A DNA stretch of 9,933 bases from an uncultured Collinsella sp. (GTDB lineage: Bacteria; Actinomycetota; Coriobacteriia; Coriobacteriales; Coriobacteriaceae): positions 1 to 9,933 of the forward strand of contig URLR01000069.1 of NCBI GenBank assembly GCA_900548815.1. Reading direction: 5' to 3'. Of this stretch, positions 1 to 5,622 are shown piece after piece. The position numbers and the translations under genes are program-made. The notes beneath the pieces are model-generated. The model made no database searches. It worked only from the letters and a program-made list of their open reading frames with translations, and was not told the DNA's origin. How positions within the stretch are numbered: position 1 is the stretch's first letter; each line of letters starts with the position of its first letter.

Positions 1-2
1 TA

Positions 3-35
3 TCGTCGGCAGCGTCAGATGTGTATAAGAGACAG
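3..35 (+). other. Illumina Nextera Read 1 adapter (contamination)
   Basis: The stretch is the Nextera Read 1 oligonucleotide: TCGTCGGCAGCGTC followed by the 19-base Tn5 mosaic end AGATGTGTATAAGAGACAG. The match is complete over 33 bases, so this is library adapter left on a contig end and not genome sequence. Bases 1-2 (TA) would be the last two bases of the i5 index if the read ran through it; that is a guess. Genomic sequence starts at about position 36, inside a nucleosidase gene that is therefore truncated artificially. Any reading frame that starts inside the adapter should be ignored. Confidence 0.97.
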
Positions 36-429
36 CAGCAAGTACATCGGCAGCGATATCGACCAGCGCAGACGTCGAGCCAAACTCCTCGAGCCCCGGT
101 GCAGACTCGGCGATAAGCGCGGTATCGGTATCCAGATAGCGCAGGCACTTGCCAATGACGATATCGTCAATATGGAGCTTGGGATTCAGGCCACCTGCGA
201 TACCCGAAAGCACAACTGCCTGTGGAGCATACTTGCTAATGAGGTGCTGCGTCGCAGCAGCGGCATTCACCGTGCCCATGCCCGCAGTTGTGGCGACAAG
301 CGTCAGGCCGTCGAACTCACCGCTCACAACGGTCAAGCCCGCCTCCTGTGCCTCACAAACGTCGCTCAGCTCTTCCTTAATCTGCATGATCTCTTTTTCG
401 AGTGCACCGATAATCGCGATGGTAGCCAT
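36..429 (-). CDS. mtnN: 5'-methylthioadenosine/S-adenosylhomocysteine nucleosidase, N-terminal part
   Basis: Partial gene: 131 codons from the ATG at 429 until the reading meets the adapter; family members are about 230 residues, so roughly the last 100 are missing. The enzyme removes adenine from methylthioadenosine and S-adenosylhomocysteine in the cytoplasm, which recycles methyl-cycle by-products and feeds the AI-2 route. Visible support: the start MATIAIIGALEKEI matches the family opening, with Glu13 aligning to catalytic Glu12 of the E. coli enzyme. It continues with AGMGTVNAAAATQHLI (about residues 49-64) and SGIAGGLNPKLHIDDIVIG (75-93), the conserved glycine-rich segment followed by the D-I-V-I-G strand. 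GGGGA lies about 6 bases before the ATG. It is last in a row of minus-strand genes, 78 bp beyond the serine hydrolase. Other purine/uridine phosphorylase-family members share the fold, but the motifs fit MtnN best. Confidence 0.88.
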
Positions 430-483
430 GCCATTCCCCAAACCTATACGTAATTCTCAACCACGGTATGGTACCAGCATTTT

Positions 484-500
484 GTTTGACCTCGTCAAAC
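484..500. promoter_or_regulatory. Perfect 7-bp inverted repeat between serine hydrolase and mtnN
   Basis: GTTTGAC-CTC-GTCAAAC is a perfect dyad with a 3-base centre in the 78-bp gap, starting 8 bases past the serine hydrolase stop codon. On the minus strand it is not followed by a T-run, so a Rho-independent terminator is unlikely. The minus-strand dyad contains TTGACG, which could be a -35 box, with TACCAT 19 bases downstream as a poor -10. A regulator site or promoter element for mtnN is possible; an RNA 3'-end hairpin is the alternative. Confidence 0.35.
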
Positions 501-507
501 GAACACG

Positions 508-1626
508 CTAGGCCAGCGCAGCTCGCGTATCAAACAGAGCCTTTGCAATCGCAGCCGTGACCTCGCTCGAGCGGTCGCTCCACGGCATCGATGTCATGAT
601 GCTCATGACATAGGTACGGCCATCGATGTCGATAAGGCCCGCATCGCATGTCGAATAGCAACCATCCTCGCTAATCCAGCCTGCCTTGTTGCGCACCAAG
701 GCTTGGTCGTCCGCAATACCGTCACGGATAAACGATCGGGCCGTAGAGGCCAGAAGGCCCGACAGCCATTGCGATGTCTCGGTATCATGGCTCAGATACT
801 CGCTCATCTCGCGCCACAACTTGGCCGAGGTGCGCGGGCAATAGGTGGGAAAATCACTCATTGGATCGAGTGCGGTATCGTAATCGATGCCAAGACTGAC
901 AATCCAATCCTCGTAACCGACACGGTCAAACGCCGCACGCAACGCGATAAGCGAATCGTTGTCCGAATTAACGACCGCAGCCTCGATCAGGTCGCGCACC
1001 GTCTGCCAGCCCATGTTGTAGCCGCCATAGGTGCCAAGGGAATCATCGAGTGAGACCTGGCCCGTCTCGACCAGAGATTCGCAGACGTAGAGCACATAGA
1101 GCGCCTTATAACTGCTCGCACCGTACACCTCGACATCGGCGTTATACGTCACGCCCTTGCCACTTGACAGGTCGTAGAACACCACGCCCACATCGCCCAA
1201 TTCCTTGGCCTGGTCAAGGGCATCTTGGAGCGCGGCGAGGCTCTCATCCTCCAGGGCGGGGATCTGGTCATCAACCAGCGAGAAGGTCTGCACGGTATCG
1301 CCTGAGGGAATATCGTTAAAGTCCGCCTTCGAAAGCCTCGTCTTGAGGCTCGCTGTCGACAGGGTTTGACTTGCGGTGGCTTTAGATTCAGAGACCTTTT
1401 TGTTTTGCGTCTGTACCGTTGACGCATCTGAGTGTGCCATTCGCTCCGACGCGTAGGTTTTGGCGGTAATTCCGAGGATAATAACCGCCAACGTTAGCAT
1501 CCCAATGGCGGCAATCTTCGTCACGCGGATGCGAGCGTCAGCGAGGCCACGCGAAGGCGTGCCCTTCGTCCCATATCTGCTGCCATGCTGCGGCACATAC
1601 TCGTCCCGCGATGCGTTGTTTCGCAC
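508..1626 (-). CDS. Membrane-anchored serine hydrolase, class A beta-lactamase/PBP fold
   Basis: 372 residues. The start is a GTG at 1626, supported by AGGAGA five bases upstream. Layout: basic cytoplasmic N-terminus (1-35), one hydrophobic anchor (about 36-58, VTKIAAIGML...), a Ser/Thr/Lys-rich linker (60-125), then an extracytoplasmic catalytic domain. The three active-site motifs of penicillin-recognising serine enzymes are visible in order: S-S-Y-K at 171-174 (SxxK, nucleophile Ser171), S-D-N at 221-223, and K-A-G at 314-316 in place of KTG/KSG. I see no ExxLN element with the deacylating Glu of true class A beta-lactamases, so antibiotic resistance should not be assumed. A role in cell-wall or cell-surface peptide or ester hydrolysis is an inference. 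It has its own likely promoter at 1664-1691. The family call is solid; the substrate is unknown. Confidence 0.85.
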   Translation of the reverse strand: MRNNASRDEYVPQHGSRYGTKGTPSRGLADARIRVTKIAAIGMLTLAVIILGITAKTYASERMAHSDASTVQTQNKKVSESKATASQTLSTASLKTRLSKADFNDIPSGDTVQTFSLVDDQIPALEDESLAALQDALDQAKELGDVGVVFYDLSSGKGVTYNADVEVYGASSYKALYVLYVCESLVETGQVSLDDSLGTYGGYNMGWQTVRDLIEAAVVNSDNDSLIALRAAFDRVGYEDWIVSLGIDYDTALDPMSDFPTYCPRTSAKLWREMSEYLSHDTETSQWLSGLLASTARSFIRDGIADDQALVRNKAGWISEDGCYSTCDAGLIDIDGRTYVMSIMTSMPWSDRSSEVTAAIAKALFDTRAALA

Positions 1627-1663
1627 GTGGTCTCCTGACTGCTACCGTTCATATATGAGCAGC

Positions 1664-1691
1664 ATAATACCGAGCAGGCATTTCTTTCCAA
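1664..1691 (-). promoter_or_regulatory. Probable sigma-70-type promoter of the serine hydrolase gene
   Basis: On the minus strand TTGGAA (1686-1691) and TATTAT (1664-1669) are separated by 16 bases. They match TTGACA at 4 of 6 and TATAAT at 5 of 6 positions. Transcription would begin about 30 bases before the AGGAGA ribosome-binding site and GTG start at 1626, a normal arrangement. Confidence 0.5.
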
Positions 1692-1771
1692 AGATATTCA
1701 GCGACGTTTAAGGTGTCTTTAAAGAAACCACAAGCGTATTTATCCAAATGGCACGATTCTGTTGCGCATCT

Positions 1772-1851
1772 CCGCCCAAAACGCAGTTGCGGTGGAATAG
1801 TTCCTGTTTGGGCGGCATAAGCCGAAAAACAAGAACTATTCCACCGCAACT
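1772..1851. repeat. Long nested inverted repeat with two competing pairings
   Basis: AGTTGCGGTGGAATAGTTC (1785-1803) is the exact reverse complement of 1833-1851, giving a 19-bp perfect stem. The 29-base interior can add TGTTT/AAACA (1805-1809 with 1826-1830) and CGGC-ATAA-GCCG near the tip. A second, incompatible pairing exists: CCGCCCAAA (1772-1780) is the exact complement of TTTGGGCGG (1807-1815). It lies in the gap between pflA (stop at 1943) and the serine hydrolase (start at 1626). After the stem, minus-strand transcripts read GCGTTTTGGG, a weak T-tract, so it may also end pflA transcription. Its size and perfection suggest a dispersed intergenic repeat or miniature element more than an ordinary terminator. 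I cannot test copy number from one window. Confidence 0.8.
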
Positions 1852-1887
1852 TGACGGGGCTCTTTGGCAATCAACTTGGTGCCCAGT

Positions 1888-1927
1888 GGTACTCATTTAA
1901 GTCTGTCCCCAATGAGTGCCCTTGGGG
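1888..1927. repeat. Short REP-like inverted repeat carrying TTAAGTCTGTCCCC
   Basis: ACTCATT (1891-1897) and AATGAGT (1911-1917) are perfect arms, extended to 9 of 10 pairs by GG (1888-1889) with CC (1919-1920). They enclose TAAGTCTGTCCCC. An overlapping second pairing joins CCCCAA (1907-1912) and TTGGGG (1922-1927). It begins 16 bases beyond the pflA stop. From memory, intergenic repeats with an AAGTCTGTCCCC core occur in diverse bacteria near REP-associated (Y1-type) transposases; no such gene is in this window, so the assignment is tentative. Confidence 0.5.
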
Positions 1928-1942
1928 AGCGAAAATGGCTCG

Positions 1943-2761
1943 CTAGCCGATGGCGTTTTTGAGTTCCGCGCGGCGCTTTTTCATGCCCGTCATGACGGCG
2001 TTGCGCAGCTCGGGCATGCGCACGGCATCCATCTGTGGAACGCCCTCGAGCTTATAGGGAATGCCCAGTTGCTCATACTTGACGACACCCATCGTGTGAT
2101 ACGGCAGCATCTCCAGGCCAACCACGTTATGCCACGGGGCGATTAGACGACCGAGCGCCTCGCACTCCTCAACCGTATCGGTGATACCCGGCACCACCAC
2201 ATGGCGGATAACGACCTTAATCTTGCGACGCGCGAGCTCATCACCAAACGCCAGAATGCGTGCGGGATCGCAACCGGTCAGCTTTTTATGCTCGACGGGA
2301 TCGGCGTGTTTAATGTCAAGCAGCACCATGTCGGTCTCGTTGAGTACGGCATCGAACTTCTCGGGATGCGCGGAATCGAACGCATAGCCGCAGCTATCCA
2401 AGCAGGTATGCACGCGACCATCGGGGTTATTGTGCATGGCGCGGAACAGGTCGGCTAAAAACGCGGGCTGCAAGAGCGGCTCGCCGCCGGATACCGTAAT
2501 ACCACCGCTGCGGTAAAACTCATGGTTGCTCTGAAACTCGTCCATCAGGTGCTCGACGGTCACCATGGTGCCGCCGTTAACCGACCAGGTATCGGGGTTG
2601 TGGCAATACGCACAACGCATGGGGCAGCCCTGAACAAACACCACAAAGCGGATGCCGGGTCCATCGACCGTTCCCATCGTCTCAATCGAATGCACGCGGC
2701 CCAGGGTAAACGCAGAGTCCTCGGGACGAGCGTCCACTCCCTCAAGCGTCATTTCAGCCAT
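1943..2761 (-). CDS. pflA: Pyruvate formate-lyase activating enzyme (radical SAM)
   Basis: 272 residues from the ATG at 2761. An in-frame ATG seven codons earlier (2782) has no ribosome-binding site, whereas the chosen one has AAGG eight bases upstream. The protein uses a 4Fe-4S cluster and S-adenosylmethionine to install the glycyl radical on pyruvate formate-lyase in the anaerobic cytoplasm. Visible motifs: GTVDGPGIRFVVFVQGCP leading into the cluster motif C-P-M-R-C-A-Y-C (CxxxCxxC), then HNPDTW, the SAM-binding ITVSGGEPLLQ, and LLDIKH, all typical of the PflA family. Length fits (about 245-290). No pflB is beside it: the upstream neighbour is degV, with a hairpin between. TAGAAT at 2811-2816 (minus strand) may be its -10 box, without a good -35. 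Activators of other glycyl-radical enzymes are the alternative, but these usually carry an extra ferredoxin-like insert that is absent here. Confidence 0.92.
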   Translation of the reverse strand: MAEMTLEGVDARPEDSAFTLGRVHSIETMGTVDGPGIRFVVFVQGCPMRCAYCHNPDTWSVNGGTMVTVEHLMDEFQSNHEFYRSGGITVSGGEPLLQPAFLADLFRAMHNNPDGRVHTCLDSCGYAFDSAHPEKFDAVLNETDMVLLDIKHADPVEHKKLTGCDPARILAFGDELARRKIKVVIRHVVVPGITDTVEECEALGRLIAPWHNVVGLEMLPYHTMGVVKYEQLGIPYKLEGVPQMDAVRMPELRNAVMTGMKKRRAELKNAIG

Positions 2762-2883
2762 TCCCGCTACCTTGCCTCTCATTGGTTTTAGCTAAATAAA
2801 TGCCAGAGTCATTCTAGCCCATATGCTTGATGGCGAAACGGTTTAGCAGTCAATTGGGTTGTTCTATTTGGCCCCATGCAAGA

Positions 2884-2916
2884 GCGGCGGGAAGGTTATC
2901 GCAACCCGCCCGCCGC
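2884..2916 (-). terminator. GC-rich hairpin, probable terminator of degV
   Basis: GCGGCGGG (2884-2891) pairs perfectly with CCCGCCGC (2909-2916), and an inner GGTT/AACC pairing closes a 5-base loop. The hairpin sits about 30 bases past the degV stop codon on the minus strand. The following bases TCTTGC are only weakly T-rich, so termination may be partial or of a non-canonical kind; a GC-rich stem with a poor U-tract is common in high-GC genomes. Confidence 0.55.
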
Positions 2917-2947
2917 CGAGGCAATAGAAATCGATAGACGCTAGGCC

Positions 2948-3802
2948 TTACGCTTTAAGCGTGAGCACCGCACCGAAGGCGGTCGGGCCGCAATGGCTCG
3001 AGATGACACCGCCGACCTGAGTCCAGGTAACGTCCTTAAAGCCCAGGTCGTGCGCATAGACTTCCATGTCGTCGCGCAGCTCCTGGGAAAGGCCTACCGA
3101 ATACGCCAGGCCAATGTGCGAGTAGTCAATCTCGCCCTTCGCAACCATGTGGTCAATAAAGGCGCGGGCGCACTTGAGCATAGAGCCGCGGAACTTCTTG
3201 GTTGCCACGAACTTGCCGCCCGTTACCTCAATGCAGGGCTTAATCTTGAGCAGATGGGCGCCAAGGAACGCGACGTTGGACAGACGACCGCCCGCCTTAA
3301 GAAAGGCCAGGTCGGTAGGAACAAAGCCCAGCAGCACGCGGTCCATGACGGAGTTCGTAAATGCAAAGATCTCGTCGACGGTGGCGTCGGGGTGAGCCTC
3401 GATGTATTTGGCGGTCTCGACGGCAACGAGCGACTGGCCCACCGAGACAAAACGCGTATCCATGGAGAATACGTAGTCGCGGCCCTTAGCCGCAATCTTG
3501 GAGGACTGATGCGAGCAAGTCGTGACTTCGGAGTACGCAAGATGCAGAATGGTCGCATCGGGCTGCTCGGCATGGATACGGTCATATACGTGCGCAAAAT
3601 CTGCAGGCGCGCAGCCGCTGGTCTTGGGCATTACGCCAAACTCGTTGCAGCGCGAGTAAATCTCGAGCGGATCGATGGAGCCGTCCTCGACGGTCTCGTC
3701 ACCAATCGTGACATGCATGGGCACGCGCACGATGCCGTAGCGCTCGCAGAGCTCCGGCGTCACATCCGACCCAGACTCAACCACGATTACGTACTTGCCC
3801 AT
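2948..3802 (-). CDS. DegV family fatty-acid-binding protein
   Basis: 284 residues from the ATG at 3802. The frame is open 37 codons further upstream, but MGKYVIVVESGSDVTPEL matches the usual DegV opening and the extra part is basic low-complexity sequence, so I chose the shorter form. The ribosome-binding site is weak (GAGATGGG about 11 bases away), and the GTG three codons earlier remains possible. DegV proteins bind a fatty acid; FakB members present it to the FakA kinase for phospholipid synthesis. Visible motifs: PKTSGCAPADF (the family's T-S-x-P-like ligand loop), DTRFVSVGQ, FLKAGGRLSNVAFLGAHLL-KIKPCIEV, and the terminal SSHCGPTAFG (H-x-G-P box). No fakA is in the window. It stands alone, with its own leader region upstream and a hairpin downstream. 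Family confident; the exact ligand is not. Confidence 0.9.
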   Translation of the reverse strand: MGKYVIVVESGSDVTPELCERYGIVRVPMHVTIGDETVEDGSIDPLEIYSRCNEFGVMPKTSGCAPADFAHVYDRIHAEQPDATILHLAYSEVTTCSHQSSKIAAKGRDYVFSMDTRFVSVGQSLVAVETAKYIEAHPDATVDEIFAFTNSVMDRVLLGFVPTDLAFLKAGGRLSNVAFLGAHLLKIKPCIEVTGGKFVATKKFRGSMLKCARAFIDHMVAKGEIDYSHIGLAYSVGLSQELRDDMEVYAHDLGFKDVTWTQVGGVISSHCGPTAFGAVLTLKA

Positions 3803-3887
3803 TATTATCACGACCCATCTCGACATTGGCTTTTCAATACATGGCACGCGCCGCCGCACTGTTGCACAACGGCGTCCAAGCGCCAAA

Positions 3888-3926
3888 GAGACGCCGCCCC
3901 TTGCGCACAACAAAGGACAGCGTCTC
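3888..3926. repeat. Inverted repeat in the degV leader region
   Basis: GAGACGC (3888-3894) and GCGTCTC (3920-3926) are perfect 7-bp arms with 25 bases between them. They lie about 86 bases upstream of the degV start and downstream of the likely -10 at 3953-3958, so the structure would be in the untranslated leader. A smaller dyad, GTTGTGCAAC (about 3861-3870), follows it. A leader hairpin with some post-transcriptional effect is possible but not shown; I recognise no known riboswitch. Confidence 0.4.
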
Positions 3927-3952
3927 CCTGGAAAACTCCGTGCTAACCTGAG

Positions 3953-3960
3953 ATTCTACA
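3953..3960 (-). promoter_or_regulatory. Likely extended -10 element for degV
   Basis: Minus strand reads TGTAGAAT: TAGAAT (5 of 6 to consensus) preceded by the TG of extended -10 promoters. No convincing -35 lies 16-18 bases upstream. An alternative is TTGCGG with TAATAA 16 bases later, slightly upstream. Either would give degV a leader of roughly 140 bases. Confidence 0.35.
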
Positions 3961-4078
3961 CGGTTTATTACTAAGTGTTACTTACTCCGCAAACGGTCGC
4001 TATACGCGATAAACGGTAGTTGGCCGCGGCAACTGCGATTCATTTCGCCCAGCAAGTCCAATCGTGCCCCATGCACGG

Positions 4079-5521
4079 TTAATGCACGAGGCGGTAGAAA
4101 TTCATCGATGCCGCACCCTCGGCATGCAACCCCATCGCCGAAACCGCCGGCGAATAGGTACGGCTCGTAAGTGGCGCCTCGCCGCCATTTGCAAAAATCT
4201 CGACCATCGTAGTGTCCGAAAGCACGCGCAGGTCGCGAAGCTCGCTGAGCTCGATCGACCTCTGGTCGCGCCCATAGCCTTCGTCACCCATGTCGAGGGT
4301 AAGCATCCCGTCTGCATAGCGCACAAAGACACCCTTGCGGATTTCGAGCTCGACCATCTTGGCGCCCTCACAGGAAACCACAAGATCAAACAGGCGGCCC
4401 GGCTCCTCGACGGTTTCACCGCCTGTCGCGCGAACGCAGTCGCCGCGCATCCTCTCAATCTCGTGCGCCGGTTGCTGGCAGAGCTTACCATCGCGCATGC
4501 TCAGCTCTCGCGGCACCGTCAACGCGCACTGCCACCCGCGCGCCACCGTCGGGTTTTCTGCCGTCGCATCGGGGCAACCCGACCATCCGATCATCAAACG
4601 CCGGCCTGCAGCATCCTCAAAGGACTGCGGAGCATAGAAATCAAAACCGGCATCGACCATCGGGGGCATGCCCTGCCTGACGATTTTAAAGCTCGGCGCC
4701 TCCCAATCGGCCTCGATGGGGAACCACACGCACTGATGCGGATTGCGGTAACGCCAACCATCGGCAGGCACACCCTGCGGACAGCAAACGAGAATAAGCT
4801 CACCATCGAGCTCAAACAGATCGGGGCACTCCCACATAAAGCCAAACTTCTCGCCCAGCTCAATGCGCGTCGCATAGCGCCAATCCTCTAGATCGCGCGA
4901 AGTATAGACAAGCACGCAGCCGCGGTCGTCTTTCGTACGAGCGCCCAGAACCATGTAGTAAATACCATCGTGTTCAAGGATCTTGGGGTCGCGTACGTGC
5001 GTACCGATATCGTCGGGGTAATCGACCGGCCCAACAGCCACACGCTTCTTGCCCAATTCGTCGGGATTCTCGGTAACCATATGAATTTGGTTTTGCTCAC
5101 GGCCCGTCAACACGTAGTCGTAATCATCGCGGTCAAAATGCTTGACGTTGCCGGTATAGAAGTAGTGAATCTTACCATCACGTACAAAGGCAGAACCAGA
5201 ATACGCTCCACTCGAATCCAAATCGGAATCGGGAAACAGCACGGGACCGTGATTCTCGTAGGTCACAAAATCCTTTGTCGTCAGATGGTTCCAAAGCACT
5301 GGACCGCCATGCGCAGCATCGAACGGATCGTATTGATGATAGATGTGATACGTATCACCAATCTGAACCAAACCGTTGGGGTCGTTGAGCCAGCCAAGCT
5401 CAGGCTCCACATGGAACAGGAGCCTATCGGGGTCGGACGCGATGCGAGCCGCCGTCTCGTCCTGTCCAGCTCGCCACTGCTCATAGTCCGCGCGTGTCAC
5501 CTTATTTTTTTGATTAAACAT
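4079..5521 (-). CDS. scrB: Sucrose-6-phosphate hydrolase / beta-fructofuranosidase (GH32)
   Basis: 480 residues, the normal size for intracellular GH32 enzymes, with no signal peptide. It should cleave sucrose-6-phosphate, made by the PTS permease encoded just upstream, into glucose-6-phosphate and fructose. The canonical GH32 motifs are all present: W-L-N-D-P-N-G at 44-50 (nucleophile Asp47), YSGSA at 107-111, R-D-P at 177-179 (transition-state Asp178), W-E-C-P-D-L-F at 230-236 (acid/base Glu231), DFYAPQSF at 294-301 and GWSG at 312-315. A C-terminal beta-sandwich follows (about 345-480, with VEIFANGG). The ATG at 5521 has a weak GAGAAAG about 9 bases upstream. It is the last gene of the probable fructoside operon, 101 bp after the permease with a hairpin in the gap. 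GH32 confident; sucrose-6-phosphate as substrate is inferred from the PTS neighbour, and free sucrose or short fructans remain possible. Confidence 0.9.
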   Translation of the reverse strand: MFNQKNKVTRADYEQWRAGQDETAARIASDPDRLLFHVEPELGWLNDPNGLVQIGDTYHIYHQYDPFDAAHGGPVLWNHLTTKDFVTYENHGPVLFPDSDLDSSGAYSGSAFVRDGKIHYFYTGNVKHFDRDDYDYVLTGREQNQIHMVTENPDELGKKRVAVGPVDYPDDIGTHVRDPKILEHDGIYYMVLGARTKDDRGCVLVYTSRDLEDWRYATRIELGEKFGFMWECPDLFELDGELILVCCPQGVPADGWRYRNPHQCVWFPIEADWEAPSFKIVRQGMPPMVDAGFDFYAPQSFEDAAGRRLMIGWSGCPDATAENPTVARGWQCALTVPRELSMRDGKLCQQPAHEIERMRGDCVRATGGETVEEPGRLFDLVVSCEGAKMVELEIRKGVFVRYADGMLTLDMGDEGYGRDQRSIELSELRDLRVLSDTTMVEIFANGGEAPLTSRTYSPAVSAMGLHAEGAASMNFYRLVH

Positions 5522-5545
5522 CGCCGTTGACTTTCTCGTCTATGG

Positions 5546-5583
5546 GGAAGGACGCTCGACTCACACGAGTCGAACGCCCTTCC
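5546..5583 (-). other. Intercistronic hairpin between permease and GH32 gene
   Basis: GGAAGG (5546-5551) pairs with CCTTCC (5578-5583) and TCGACTC (5556-5562) with GAGTCGA (5567-5573). A CG/CG step lies between them, interrupted by two single mismatches, and the loop is ACAC. No T-run follows on the minus strand, so it should not be a simple terminator. It more likely protects or processes the mRNA, or partly attenuates, which would set different amounts of permease and hydrolase from one transcript. Confidence 0.6.
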
Positions 5584-5622
5584 TCAAATGGACTTATCCG
5601 CACGTTACGCTGAACGGCTCAA

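Noticed and set aside
19..453. Plus-strand open frame of 144 codons at the left end
   Set aside because: Its start codon lies in the sequencing adapter and the rest is antisense to mtnN, whose minus-strand product shows clear family motifs.
508..1626. Antibiotic-resistance beta-lactamase
   Set aside because: KAG replaces KTG and no ExxLN motif is visible; membrane anchor and linker fit a surface serine hydrolase.
2993..3946. Plus-strand open frame of 317 codons
   Set aside because: Antisense to degV, which has conserved motifs throughout; no ribosome-binding site or family signature seen.
4064..4891. Plus-strand open frame of 275 codons
   Set aside because: Antisense to the canonical GH32 gene, with Arg/His/Ala-rich composition typical of shadow frames.
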